Shown one piece after another: positions 7,887 through 15,620 of a DNA stretch of 64,000 nucleotides. The stretch comes from Desulforapulum autotrophicum HRM2. Lineage in GTDB: Bacteria; Desulfobacterota; Desulfobacteria; Desulfobacterales; Desulfobacteraceae. Position numbers and translations under genes: made by a program. Every line of letters begins with the position of its first letter. Position 1 is the stretch's first letter. The stretch covers positions 1,984,001 through 2,048,000 of the forward strand of contig NC_012108.1 in assembly GCF_000020365.1 (NCBI RefSeq), given 5' to 3'. The notes beneath the pieces were generated by a model that was not told where the DNA came from, did not search any database, and saw only the letters and a program-made list of their open reading frames with translations.

Positions 7887-8769
7887 AGATTTTAATAGAA
7901 TGATAGAACTCGGAGAGTGGTTAGAAAAGTTTTTAAATCCTGATATTAAATCCTGGGATTATCAGAAATTAGCAAAAAAATTCATAAAAATGTATGGGGT
8001 TGATCTACCTCTTTCTGAAAATGACACAACCTTACAAGTTTTGGAGCTTTTTGATCGTGCTGATACACAAAAAAAAAATGAGTATATTAAAAGTTTTGAA
8101 AATCTATCTTCATTCGCATACTCAGTAATGAAAACCCTTTCTGTCAAATTAGAGGGTAATTTTGAATCTCTTTATAAATTACAAAGTAATGAAGGTCAAG
8201 AAATACTATCTGCAATAAGAGAAACCATGACTTATGATAAAGAATATTTTGATATAGATGATTATATTGATTGGATTATGTATGCTCAGAAACAAGCATC
8301 AAATGCTTTTTTAATAAAACCAATTATAAAAGATTCTTTTCAGCGGATTGTTGAAGGTATTAGTAGACCATGGGATCTTACATTGTCTGAGCTGTATCAT
8401 TCAGAAGTAAAAGAACATTATGTTTCTTTTAAACCTGATAGGTGGGTTTTTCTTCTAAAAGGATATAACGGATTAACCGACCAATTAAGAATATTTCCTG
8501 ATAAAATAAAAATAACACCAACCTGTCACAACCACGATTATCATTTGTCTTACCCTGGCGGAGAGATAAAAACAAAATGGCCTTCAACTTTTCCATGGGA
8601 TGTGGCCGTTGTCCGTGTTTTTTTTGATTTCCTTTTTTTAGGTGGTCAAGATTATTTTCTGTTCTGCGAGTATTGCGGCCGATTCACGGTTATCAGGCGC
8701 AAGGGCCGGAAAAAGTATTGTTCTGATATTTGCCGGACAACCCACGGGCGTGAAAAACGGGCAGAATGA
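7876..8769 (+). CDS. Unknown protein with C-terminal CGNR-like zinc finger
   Basis: 297 residues, start overlapping the integrase stop by 11 bases with GGAGG nine bases upstream, so probably translationally coupled to it. Most of the protein is unrecognised and rich in Phe, Tyr, Lys and Asp; the DNA is markedly more AT-rich than its neighbours. The last 45 residues carry a zinc-finger pattern, FCEYCGRF then KYCSDICR, similar to CGNR-type fingers, ending in a basic tail. A nucleic-acid-binding role is likely. Position beside int, with a terminator right behind, is typical of accessory (cargo) genes in satellites and islands, where defence or immunity genes often sit, but no defence domain can be recognised. 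Function unknown. Confidence 0.75.
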   Translation: MPSKDFNRMIELGEWLEKFLNPDIKSWDYQKLAKKFIKMYGVDLPLSENDTTLQVLELFDRADTQKKNEYIKSFENLSSFAYSVMKTLSVKLEGNFESLYKLQSNEGQEILSAIRETMTYDKEYFDIDDYIDWIMYAQKQASNAFLIKPIIKDSFQRIVEGISRPWDLTLSELYHSEVKEHYVSFKPDRWVFLLKGYNGLTDQLRIFPDKIKITPTCHNHDYHLSYPGGEIKTKWPSTFPWDVAVVRVFFDFLFLGGQDYFLFCEYCGRFTVIRRKGRKKYCSDICRTTHGREKRAE

Positions 8770-8795
8770 CTCCCTCCCCCATCCTATCCATTAGA

Positions 8796-8836
8796 GGTTG
8801 TTTGTTTTTATCGTAACAAACAGCCTTTTTCTTTTT
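8796..8836 (+). terminator. Intrinsic terminator after the int operon
   Basis: Stem GGTTGTTTGTT / AACAAACAGCC (11 bp, one wobble) with an 8-nt loop, followed by TTTTTCTTTTT. It closes the int-zinc finger transcription unit and separates it from the promoter at 8943. Confidence 0.85.
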
Positions 8837-8942
8837 AAAGAAATCGCACCAGAACCCCTCCTTTTAAACTTGTTTCGCTAAAATATATTTGTTCGGTAGT
8901 TGCCGAACTTCTATAATATGCCGCAATAGTTAGTCTATTCTC

Positions 8943-8971
8943 TTGACTCGGTGTCTATCGAAACATATAAT
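8943..8971 (+). promoter_or_regulatory. Strong sigma-70 promoter for the element's replication genes
   Basis: TTGACT (8943-8948), 17-bp spacer, TATAAT (8966-8971). Transcription would start near 8978, about 33 bases before the ATG of the AlpA-like gene, and could drive the whole unit down to the terminator at 15321. Confidence 0.8.
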
Positions 8972-9010
8972 TACAGATAATCAAGTAAAACCCCAAAGCA
9001 GGAGAAATCA

Positions 9011-9226
9011 ATGAATCTTGTAGAAGTCAAAAAAGCCGCAGATGCCGGACAACTCCCCGTATCAGTTCACACGATTTACAAATGGAATTGCAAGAAAACC
9101 CATCCGGCTTTAGTGCTTAAAATCGCCGGGAAACTCTTCTTTGACAATGATGAATGGTTGAAGATGGCAGAACGGGCAAGGGATGCACAGGTCAAAGAAG
9201 CAAAACGGATTTATGCCGCATCGTGA
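9011..9226 (+). CDS. AlpA/excisionase-like DNA-binding protein
   Basis: 71 residues with the pattern of small winged-helix excisionase/AlpA regulators: LPVSVHTIYKWNCKKTHPALVLKIAGKLFFDNDEWLKM, in which VSVHTIYKW is a recognition-helix motif and FFDNDEWLKM the usual last strand and helix. AGGAG precedes the ATG by about seven bases. It is the first gene after the strong promoter and is followed by the primase-helicase. In P4-like elements AlpA activates int and promotes excision; a similar role, or repression of its own promoter, is likely. Family placement is by pattern, not alignment. Confidence 0.75.
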   Translation: MNLVEVKKAADAGQLPVSVHTIYKWNCKKTHPALVLKIAGKLFFDNDEWLKMAERARDAQVKEAKRIYAAS

Positions 9227-9288
9227 AGCCAACGACCCCACCAGTGGAACCGGCGGTATTTAAGTTGAGGCAGCAGGTGAAAAAAAAG

Positions 9289-9315
9289 GCCCGAAACCTG
9301 AACGGGGAGACGGGC
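9289..9315 (+). repeat. Hairpin between regulator and primase genes
   Basis: GGCCCG / CGGGCC, 6 bp, enclosing 15 bases, 21 bases before the primase ATG. No T run, so not a terminator; it may affect translation or RNA processing. Confidence 0.4.
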
Positions 9316-9335
9316 CAAAGGGTGGAACTAAAAAG

Positions 9336-11858
9336 ATGATTCAAGATACCATAAGTAGCGAAAATTGCAATAGCTTTTTCTTTAAAGATTCGGTTCTGGA
9401 AGCGTTGCAGCAGGCAGGTAAACATTTTGGATGCAAAGGAAAAATGGTCCTTGCATCCTACGGGCAGAATCCGCAGACCGGGGAGAATCTTCCTCCAAAG
9501 GTTGAACATTTCTCTACCACAAGTAACGGTGATATCCTTTTAAAAATCGTAAACGATTTAAGTCGGGAAACTCACAGAAACGTTTATGTGCCTCTTTGCT
9601 CATTTAGGGAGGATCTACCGCCGGGTAAAAAAGGTGGTGAGGCTGATATCTCAACCGTTTTCGGTCTTGTGGCTGACCTTGACGATGATCAGGCCCATAA
9701 ATGGCCGGAGAGATTACCCTTTCAACCCACATACGTACTTGAAACCTCCAAAGATCGATTCCAGGCCGGTTATATCTTCACAGATGGTGTTGCACCGGAT
9801 GCCGCAAAACCCGTTGCGGTCATGCTCCAAGAATACAGTGGTTGCGATTTTGGTACAAAAGACCTTTCGCACGTCTGGCGGATACCTGGAACCCTGAACT
9901 ATCCCAACAAGAAAAAAGTTGATGCTGGGCGCTCCCCTGAACCACAGTTCGTTACATTTGCCAAACCTATTGGTGATAGTGTCGATTTTGAAGAACTTAA
10001 AAATATTCTGGAACAATGGCATTCACAGAAGATTGAAAGGCAACGAAAGAGCCAGGAAAAGCACCAGAAACCAAAGAACGGGACAAAACCTTTCCAGTTT
10101 GATGGAGACATAAACCACCTGCCCGTTAAACCCGGAACCAAGGATTTTATTCTGTCAGGAGCACCAGTGGGTCAGCGCAGCGAGGCAATACAAACCGTGC
10201 TGAATGCCTTGGTTTATTCAAATTTAGATGACGGACAGATATTTTCCATATTCAACTCCTATCCCATCGGGGAAAAATACAGTGGGCAGAAATCCCCAGT
10301 ACAATGGTTACAGCCACAGATTAAAAAGGCTCGTTCCTATGTGACCGAAAAAGCAACAGCCGAAAGGACAACTGGAAAAGAGACAATCCAAGAGCCTTGG
10401 GGTGATATCGTTTCCATTGAAGATAGGGAACCATCAAAATTTGATCCATCTTCTTTTCCTGGGGTTGTTGGAGAGATGGCCAGGGCGATATCAGAGGAGA
10501 CGGAAACTCCTTTTGAAATGTCAGCCGGGTTGATTCTCTCGGTTTTAGCCACAGCCTGCCAGGGTCGTTTTATGATCGAAGTGAAAGAGGGATACCGAGA
10601 ACCGTTAAACCTTTGGGTTGTGGTTGCCCTTGAACCGGCAAACCGTAAAAGCTCAACTTTAACTGCCTGCACAAGACCGTTGACAAGGTGGGAAAATGAG
10701 AAACGTATCACCATGGAACCTGAAATCAGCCATGCCAAGGTGGTTAGATCCCTTCAGGAGTCAAGGCTAAAATCGTTGCGGGCAAAATATGGAAAGGCCA
10801 AGCCTGGTAAGCTCGATGAAATTCAAGAGGAGATTTTTACTCTTGAGAATGAGCTTGAACCTATCCCGGTAGCACCACAAATTTGGAGTCAGGACGTGAC
10901 CCCAGAACACCTGGGAACGCTGATGGGCATAAATAATGAACGAATGACTGTTTTGTCAGCAGAGGGTGGAATTTTTGACATTCTTGGGGGGCGCTATTCC
11001 AACGGTATCCCCAACCTTGATTTATTCCTACAAGGCCATGCAGGGGACCCTGTACGGGTGGACCGGGGAAGTAGAGAACCCGTAAATCTTGAAAATCCTT
11101 GTTTGTCTTTGGGTCTTTCACCACAGCCAGACGTTTTAAAAGGCATGGCAAGCAAGCCAGGCTTTAGAGGCCGAGGGTTATTGGCAAGGCCATTGTATCT
11201 CTTACCGCAGTCAAACCTTGGATATCGAACCCTTGATACTGTTCCGATACCAAAAGATTTGGACTCACAGTATGAACGGGTGGTTCATAGTCTTTTGGAT
11301 ATTACTTCCCCTGAAAATGAAAGGGGGGAATCCTGCCCATATATTTTGAAACTGTCACATGGTGCTTACAAGGAGTGGTCTGCCTTCTATCATGTGACCG
11401 AGGAAGGATTAAGGGATGGTGGGCAATTTGAATTCATACGGGGGTGGGCCGGGAAACTGCCAGGGGCTGCAGCGAGGATTGCCGGGTTACTCCATTGTGC
11501 CGAAAATATAGATCAGCCATGGACTAAACAAGTTTCTTTGGAAACCATGCAAAGCGCCCTTGATATTGCGGCGGTCTTTTCAAATCATGCCCTTATTGCC
11601 TTTGATCTTATGGGGGCAGACGAAGGCATGGATAAAGCCCGTAAGGTTTGGTGCTGGATACGGCGCAAGGGTTTCAGTTCCTTCAAAAAACGGGACTGCT
11701 TCGACGCCCTTAAAGGGACTTTCCCCAGAATGGCAGATATTGAAGATCCGGTGAAAATACTTACAGAACGAAATTACATAAGACCACAGATTAAAGAAAC
11801 TGGGGGCAGGCCTTCAATAATATGTCACGTCAATCCAATTTTTATGAAGGAAGGGTAA
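9336..11858 (+). CDS. Primase-helicase: RepB/AEP-like primase fused to DUF3987
   Basis: 840 residues. The N-terminal 230 residues look like an archaeo-eukaryotic-type (RepB/PrimPol) primase: metal-binding acidic cluster FGLVADLDDDQ near residue 115 and the conserved block HVWRIPGTLNYPNKK near 190. The second half is a DUF3987 domain (about residues 365-800: MSAGLILSVLATACQGRF, LEPANRKSSTL where the phosphate-binding loop lies, and a long helical segment). Proteins of this make-up act as primase-helicases at the origin of phages, plasmids and satellites. The loop NRKSS lacks the usual GxxGxGKS form, as is common in DUF3987. It gives the element its own replication start; an origin is not evident. 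It is the largest gene of the element and sits in the same place as the P4 alpha gene. Confidence 0.85.
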   Translation: MIQDTISSENCNSFFFKDSVLEALQQAGKHFGCKGKMVLASYGQNPQTGENLPPKVEHFSTTSNGDILLKIVNDLSRETHRNVYVPLCSFREDLPPGKKGGEADISTVFGLVADLDDDQAHKWPERLPFQPTYVLETSKDRFQAGYIFTDGVAPDAAKPVAVMLQEYSGCDFGTKDLSHVWRIPGTLNYPNKKKVDAGRSPEPQFVTFAKPIGDSVDFEELKNILEQWHSQKIERQRKSQEKHQKPKNGTKPFQFDGDINHLPVKPGTKDFILSGAPVGQRSEAIQTVLNALVYSNLDDGQIFSIFNSYPIGEKYSGQKSPVQWLQPQIKKARSYVTEKATAERTTGKETIQEPWGDIVSIEDREPSKFDPSSFPGVVGEMARAISEETETPFEMSAGLILSVLATACQGRFMIEVKEGYREPLNLWVVVALEPANRKSSTLTACTRPLTRWENEKRITMEPEISHAKVVRSLQESRLKSLRAKYGKAKPGKLDEIQEEIFTLENELEPIPVAPQIWSQDVTPEHLGTLMGINNERMTVLSAEGGIFDILGGRYSNGIPNLDLFLQGHAGDPVRVDRGSREPVNLENPCLSLGLSPQPDVLKGMASKPGFRGRGLLARPLYLLPQSNLGYRTLDTVPIPKDLDSQYERVVHSLLDITSPENERGESCPYILKLSHGAYKEWSAFYHVTEEGLRDGGQFEFIRGWAGKLPGAAARIAGLLHCAENIDQPWTKQVSLETMQSALDIAAVFSNHALIAFDLMGADEGMDKARKVWCWIRRKGFSSFKKRDCFDALKGTFPRMADIEDPVKILTERNYIRPQIKETGGRPSIICHVNPIFMKEG

Positions 11859-11860
11859 CG

Positions 11861-12187
11861 ATGGGATGGCGAGAGACTTTAAAGGTTGAACCGAAAAATA
11901 AAAATTCATTCTCTATCCGCAAAAGGAGCAATAGTAGCAAAAGCCCTATTCTAAAAGATCAAAAAATACCTTTTGCTACTTTTGCGGATATTGCGGATAG
12001 GATCGAGACCTCGAAAGGAACAATTTCTAAAATGCCAAAATGCCTTCATGGTCTCCCATGCCGGTTCATCCTTGTGAAGGATCACCGGCAAATATGCAGC
12101 AGGAACCAGCAGCCTATCTTTGACCTGGATGCCTGCCCCATCGGGAAATGGTTCTCTATCAAACACACTGGGGGAGGCAGCCAATGA
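11861..12187 (+). CDS. Small unknown protein following the primase-helicase
   Basis: 108 residues from the ATG at 11861 (GAAGG upstream), two bases after the primase stop. The first half is basic and low-complexity; the second half has KCLHGLPC, RQICSRN and LDACPIGKW, a four-cysteine layout that may bind zinc. Proteins of this sort often follow DUF3987 genes in phage-like elements. A 31-bp piece of the gene (11969-11999) is repeated exactly at 15382-15412. Function not known. Confidence 0.6.
   Translation: MGWRETLKVEPKNKNSFSIRKRSNSSKSPILKDQKIPFATFADIADRIETSKGTISKMPKCLHGLPCRFILVKDHRQICSRNQQPIFDLDACPIGKWFSIKHTGGGSQ
11969..11999 (+). repeat. 31-bp direct repeat, copy 1
   Basis: Identical to 15382-15412 (CCTTTTGC at the start, GCGGATA at the end). 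Copy 1 lies inside a gene where it encodes PFATFADIAD. Copy 2 is beside the right end terminator, outside any convincing gene. Confidence 0.85.
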
Positions 12188-12303
12188 ACGAGCTTGAATT
12201 GATAATAAATCCGGATTGCCGGGTTGCGGCATTGATGCTGATGCCAATGGCCGGGATGATTTTTTATTGCCTGGAGAGGATCCGGGGAATTTTAAAGGGA
12301 TAA
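12184..12303 (+). CDS. 39-residue predicted membrane peptide
   Basis: ATG overlaps the stop of the preceding gene (ATGA arrangement), which suggests coupled translation. The product begins MNELELIINPDCRV and has one hydrophobic span (ALMLMPMAGMIFYCL) followed by a positive tail (ERIRGILKG), as in a single-span membrane peptide. No family is recognised. Such peptides in satellites can be holin-like or may interfere with a helper phage; this is speculation. Confidence 0.5.
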   Translation: MNELELIINPDCRVAALMLMPMAGMIFYCLERIRGILKG

Positions 12304-12310
12304 AACAAAC

Positions 12311-12342
12311 CGGCCGGAAAAGGGTTGCACCCCTTGACCGGC
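12311..12342 (+). repeat. Long inverted repeat before the Rha gene
   Basis: GGCCGG at 12312-12317 and CCGGCC at 12337-12342 enclose AAGGG / CCCTT, giving a strong two-part hairpin about 34 bases before the Rha ATG. No T run follows. It could attenuate or protect the message. Confidence 0.5.
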
Positions 12343-12375
12343 CATGTACCACAAAAAAAAGATGAGGTAATCATA

Positions 12376-13080
12376 ATGCAGATCATACCAATTGACAACA
12401 AAAATTTAGTCCGGGCCTATCGGAACAAGGTATTAACCGATTCTCTACTTGTGGCTGAAAAGTTCCGCAAAAAGCACAAGAACGTCATTCAGAAAATCGA
12501 GGATTTGATGATTATTGACGATTACAACGGGCTGAATTTTCAGCCGGTTGAATACACGGATTTGAAGGGGGAAAACAGAAAAATGTATCAAATGGACAGA
12601 AAATCTTTTGCTGTCCTTGCTATGGGTTTCACCGGCAAGAAGGCGCTCCAATGGAAGATAAAGTTTGTTGGTGCGTTTGAGGCCATGGAAGAAATCCTGA
12701 TGCGCCACAAGAATCTTGAATGGCAGCACGATCGCCAGACCGGAAAGGCTAAGCGCCTGGAATTGACAAGCTCCATACAGAAAGTGGTGGATCTTGCCAG
12801 GGGTCAAGGCAGCAGCAATGCAGACAGATATTATACAGCCTTTACCAAGCTGATTTATGGGCAGGTGTTCAACCTGAAAAATGTTCCTGATAATTTCCGG
12901 GATATATTGGACGAACGAGCGCTCCGAAAGCTCCGCTTAATCGAGGAACATGCCGCTTTGCTGCTTGATGAGACGGTCAAGGGTGTCAACGATTACCATG
13001 AGCCGTATCAGGTTTTAAAACGTAAGTTAACAGCGCTCCTTGATGTGGTGGGGCGGTTGTCTTTGGATGTGTCAGCATGA
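12376..13080 (+). CDS. Rha-family phage regulatory protein
   Basis: 234 residues from ATG 12376 (GAGG eight bases upstream). Residues 15-115 match the Rha/pRha domain: DSLLVAEKFRKKHKNVIQKI, LNFQPVEYTDLKGENRKMY, RKSFAVLAMGFTGKKALQWK, FVGAFEAMEE. The C-terminal half is helical and resembles the accessory domain often attached to phage antirepressors (YYTAFTKLIYGQVFNLK). Rha proteins are phage regulators, in phi-80 blocking growth when the host lacks IHF; some act as antirepressors. In this element it may control the late unit or respond to a helper phage. The hairpin upstream may modulate expression. Confidence 0.85.
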   Translation: MQIIPIDNKNLVRAYRNKVLTDSLLVAEKFRKKHKNVIQKIEDLMIIDDYNGLNFQPVEYTDLKGENRKMYQMDRKSFAVLAMGFTGKKALQWKIKFVGAFEAMEEILMRHKNLEWQHDRQTGKAKRLELTSSIQKVVDLARGQGSSNADRYYTAFTKLIYGQVFNLKNVPDNFRDILDERALRKLRLIEEHAALLLDETVKGVNDYHEPYQVLKRKLTALLDVVGRLSLDVSA

Positions 13081-13124
13081 GCAAAGCCAGCGTCTACTTG
13101 AATGAGGGGATCAGGGCGGCATGA
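13077..13124 (+). CDS. Possible 15-residue leader peptide
   Basis: ATG overlaps the Rha stop (ATGA) and its own stop overlaps the ATG of the next gene (ATGA again), forming a double coupling link. The product would be MSKASVYLNEGIRAA. It may only relay ribosomes. Weak evidence. Confidence 0.3.
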   Translation: MSKASVYLNEGIRAA

Positions 13125-13378
13125 AAACCAGGGGCACCAGTAAAAAAGGCACAAGAAACGTATGGTGTCCCAATTATTCCAATTGCCTGGATGATTGCCT
13201 ATCAGCCGGGAAAGGCGGTTTTTCCTGCCATGGGTGTGAGTATCAAGATGATTATTCCGGGGCACCACAAGACCAGGCCGAGCTTGCCGAGGATTGCCGG
13301 GGGTGCATGGCTCTTTTGTTGGCGGCTTACCAGGATTTGAAACCGAGTCAGGCACGCAGCCGGGCAAGTGGGTTGTGA
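13121..13378 (+). CDS. Small cysteine-rich protein of unknown function
   Basis: 85 residues. Cysteines are grouped as WCPNYSNCLDDC, FSCHGCEY and EDCRGCM, a layout suggesting one or two zinc sites. Similar short Cys-rich proteins occur in Desulfobacterota phage-like islands, but I cannot name a family. Its start overlaps the stop of the small upstream frame. Confidence 0.55.
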   Translation: MKTRGTSKKGTRNVWCPNYSNCLDDCLSAGKGGFSCHGCEYQDDYSGAPQDQAELAEDCRGCMALLLAAYQDLKPSQARSRASGL

Positions 13379-13462
13379 TACCAAACAAACCCCATGGGAC
13401 GTCACCTTTTGTCACCTTTGGAATACCAACAAATGCCAACTTAGAATGAATAAAGGAGATCA

Positions 13463-13732
13463 ATGAAATTTACACATGAACAGCTTTTAGAACGGGAATT
13501 TTGTGGAGCAAAGACCAGGGCCGGGACTCCATGCAAACGGCGGGATATTTATGAGAATGGCCGTTGACCGCTCCACGGGGGCCTGAGTACAGGACCAAAA
13601 ACACCGAAAGGAAAGGCCAAGGCAGCCTTGAATGGATTCAGGAAGCTAACCCCATGCGAGGACCGGAAAACTCCAGTTTTAACTCCTATTGAATCAAATG
13701 GGGTTTCACAAGGAGGTGAGGCTATGGGTTAA
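13463..13732 (+). pseudogene. HGGxSTGP-motif phage protein with in-frame TGA (nonsense or selenocysteine)
   Basis: Starts at ATG 13463 with AAAGGAG upstream. The frame gives FCGAKTRAGTPCKRRDIYENGR, then TGA (13565-13567), then PLHGGLSTGPKTPKGKAKAA and on to TAA at 13730. The block CGAKTRxGTPCK...GRC-x-x-HGGxSTGP is a known small phage-associated family in which the residue at the TGA is normally cysteine. So either a Cys codon became TGA by one base change, or TGA is read as selenocysteine in a host that makes Sec. The following 40 bases show only a 4-bp hairpin (CCTG/CAGG), weaker than a normal bacterial SECIS, so nonsense mutation is the safer reading. Confidence 0.65.
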
Positions 13733-13838
13733 CACGGACCCCATGGGAACCTCCCAAAACCTCACTTTGTAGAGAAAAAAACGGGAAAGATTCAGGACAA
13801 AAAATAAGGAAGAAATAAGGTGTCTGGGGGATTTTTTG

Positions 13839-14213
13839 ATGGGGAATATGCAGACCAAAAAGGTGAAGGAAAAGTGGAGTCCTGAAGGGGTATTGAAAAC
13901 AAAAGGATTGTCCAAACTCCAACGGGCTATCCTGGGCCTTGCCGGGAACGGGCCGAGGGATTATTTCCAACTCACAACCCGGGAGATAATGATCAAGCTT
14001 TTTGACTGGATGCCTGCCAGGACACCGGATTATTCAGGTGGTCAGTCCTTTGATGTCCGAATGATCGGGCGTAAGGAGTATAGGAAACGGATGGTATCGG
14101 TTTCAAGATCCTTAGGGCGGCTATGCCACCGGGGATTGATGAAAAGGTGTTTGGGCTCCGGGCACTGGTTGACCGAAGCGGGCCGGGAGTATGTTGATTG
14201 TGATAACGGTTGA
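13839..14213 (+). CDS. Winged-helix-like protein of the integrative element
   Basis: 124 residues from ATG 13839, with a G-rich ribosome site eight bases upstream. LSKLQRAILGLAGNG at the start and VSRSLGRLCHRGLMKRC then HWLTEAGREYV near the end have the layout of a winged-helix protein: helix, recognition helix with paired Arg, then a beta wing ending in a T-x-x-G motif. It probably binds DNA, as regulator or replication helper. No family assigned. Confidence 0.55.
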   Translation: MGNMQTKKVKEKWSPEGVLKTKGLSKLQRAILGLAGNGPRDYFQLTTREIMIKLFDWMPARTPDYSGGQSFDVRMIGRKEYRKRMVSVSRSLGRLCHRGLMKRCLGSGHWLTEAGREYVDCDNG

Positions 14214-14578
14214 TTTTAAGCCTCCATAAAAGGGGGTGGTGATTTTCCGGGTCCCTTTTCGAGATAACTCCAAGCACAGTTACGAGCAGCACAACCTTTG
14301 CCTGCCTGTGGTTGTTTCTTTATCACTTCCGAATACCGTTATAGACCGGAGGTGGTCATTCTTTCTCCGCAGTTGAAAAGCATTTAGGTTTCTCTTGACG
14401 ACCTCAATTTAAATTAGTAACTCCATTAAGAGCAAATATCCAAAACTTCACAAATGGAAATTAGACATAAACGACACGAACCTGAGGTTGTGGTCGAGTC
14501 AGAACGGCTTAGGTTGTTTGTGGATAGGGTTGTTTAGATGTGGCGGAGTCTTGAGGGATGATTAAAAGGAGATTAATT
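14214..14578. other. Intergenic region within the element
   Basis: No gene recognised. A possible promoter (TTGACG at 14396-14401, then an AT-rich stretch) precedes the small zinc-ribbon gene, and AAAGGAGA at 14565-14572 is its ribosome site. Confidence 0.4.
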
Positions 14579-14767
14579 ATGACTTGGGTTTGTCCTGAAT
14601 GTGGGGAAGAAAACAAAGACGAACTAGTCCGATGTATTTGTGGTTATGAAGAGCCACATACCAAAGAAAAAACTTCTATCGTTCATAAAATTCTTCAAAT
14701 AGCCTTTTTTATTATTCTTTTTAAATTAATGCAAACAATTTTATCTAAATTTGTTTCATGGCTATAA
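14579..14767 (+). CDS. Zinc-ribbon protein with one membrane span
   Basis: 62 residues from ATG 14579. The N-terminus is a zinc ribbon, CPECGEEN then CICGYEE, typical of RanBP2/rubredoxin-like knuckles. Residues 38-58 (ILQIAFFIILFKLMQTIL) form one transmembrane helix. Small zinc-ribbon membrane proteins are frequent cargo in islands; no function can be assigned. The gene is AT-rich, unlike the genes to its left. Confidence 0.6.
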   Translation: MTWVCPECGEENKDELVRCICGYEEPHTKEKTSIVHKILQIAFFIILFKLMQTILSKFVSWL

Positions 14768-14922
14768 TTTGGAATTGCTTCTGAATAATAAAATTTTTTG
14801 CCGGTCTTATTGATCCGATCGACAGCGACACGACTTACGTCCACGAACTGGTAATCACGGGTAGCATTACGACAGCGTTCAAAACGCTTTGGCGGGTGTT
14901 GAGGAAAAGGGGGAGATAAGGC

Positions 14923-15147
14923 GTGGAAACATACGTAACAATAATAACTCTTGGAGCGGTTGCGCTATTTCTGTGCACACAACGATGGTTCTGGGATCTC
15001 GCAACAATAGTGGGTTTTATAGCGAGTATCTTCGCTATGCTTGCAAGCATTATTCATTTCCAGATTTTGTGGGCTTTGGGATTTTTGGCACTCGCAGCTG
15101 GCTGTATTGTTTTAGCATTTGCGAGCGAAAAACTGCCTCTGATATAA
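14923..15147 (+). CDS. Small predicted membrane protein
   Basis: 74 residues from a GTG at 14923, with GGGGGAG about eight bases upstream. Three hydrophobic spans are visible: VTIITLGAVALFLC, LATIVGFIASIFAMLASII and WALGFLALAAGCIVLAFA, leaving almost no soluble part. It is the last gene before the right-end terminator. Not recognised. Confidence 0.5.
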   Translation: METYVTIITLGAVALFLCTQRWFWDLATIVGFIASIFAMLASIIHFQILWALGFLALAAGCIVLAFASEKLPLI

Positions 15148-15320
15148 AAAATTACAGATTATCCCCTTGACGCCCCTCAAGTAAGATGTACCGGCAGCAG
15201 AACAACTCAATGCCGGGTGAAGTGGCAAAACCGACCCCACAGGATACCTGTGGTTTGAGTTTCAGCCCTCCCCTTATATGGTGTGGTATTAATCCGAGCT
15301 TAACCCCATCAAACAATCAG

Positions 15321-15357
15321 GCCGCTTTCCCTTTGCCGGGGAGGTGGCTTTTTATTT
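15321..15357 (+). terminator. Intrinsic terminator near the element's right end
   Basis: An 11-bp stem, GCCGCTTTCCC with GGGGAGGTGGC (three wobble pairs), 6-nt loop, followed by TTTTTATTT. It ends the plus-strand unit of the element before attR. Confidence 0.8.
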
Positions 15358-15381
15358 ATATCTCCCCAAATCTGGGGAGAC

Positions 15382-15412
15382 CCTTTTGCTACTTTTGCGG
15401 ATATTGCGGATA
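15382..15412 (+). repeat. 31-bp direct repeat, copy 2
   Basis: Exact copy of 11969-11999, just after a perfect inverted repeat TCTCCCC / GGGGAGA (15361-15380). It is outside any convincing gene. Confidence 0.85.
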
Positions 15413-15554
15413 AGGTTTCAGTTTTTATTTTTTTACCCGTTCACAGAAACATAGTGGGTAGATCACAACGAGTATGTGGGTGTGGTTTTGGGAAAGAGGA
15501 TCTTTTCTGTTTGGTGATTGCGGGGTGGTTATTCTGGAGCAACATTGCCCTAAA

Positions 15555-15573
15555 GTGTCACTTTTGTCACCCC
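15555..15573 (+). repeat. 19-bp repeat inside the right end, candidate integrase arm site
   Basis: Second exact copy of the sequence at 6687-6705, 48 bases inside attR. Confidence 0.55.
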
Positions 15574-15575
15574 CA

Positions 15576-15609
15576 ACAAAAAAGGTTTTCAGCCAAAAAA
15601 CTGAAAACC
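15576..15609 (-). terminator. Intrinsic terminator of tRNA-Arg(ACG), supplied by the element
   Basis: On the minus strand GGTTTTCAG and CTGAAAACC form a perfect 9-bp stem with an 8-nt loop, followed by TTTTTT. It lies 12 bases past the tRNA 3' end, inside the integrated element, so the element brings a replacement terminator. Confidence 0.9.
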
Positions 15610-15620
15610 CTTGCTGTTAA

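Noticed and set aside
13565-13567. Certain selenocysteine codon in the HGGxSTGP gene
   Set aside because: The following hairpin is only 4 bp, so it is listed as a pseudogene with Sec as an open possibility.
15186-15413. Possible gene at the right end of the tRNA-Arg element
   Set aside because: It runs through a terminator and the 31-bp repeat in an unrelated frame, with no ribosome site.
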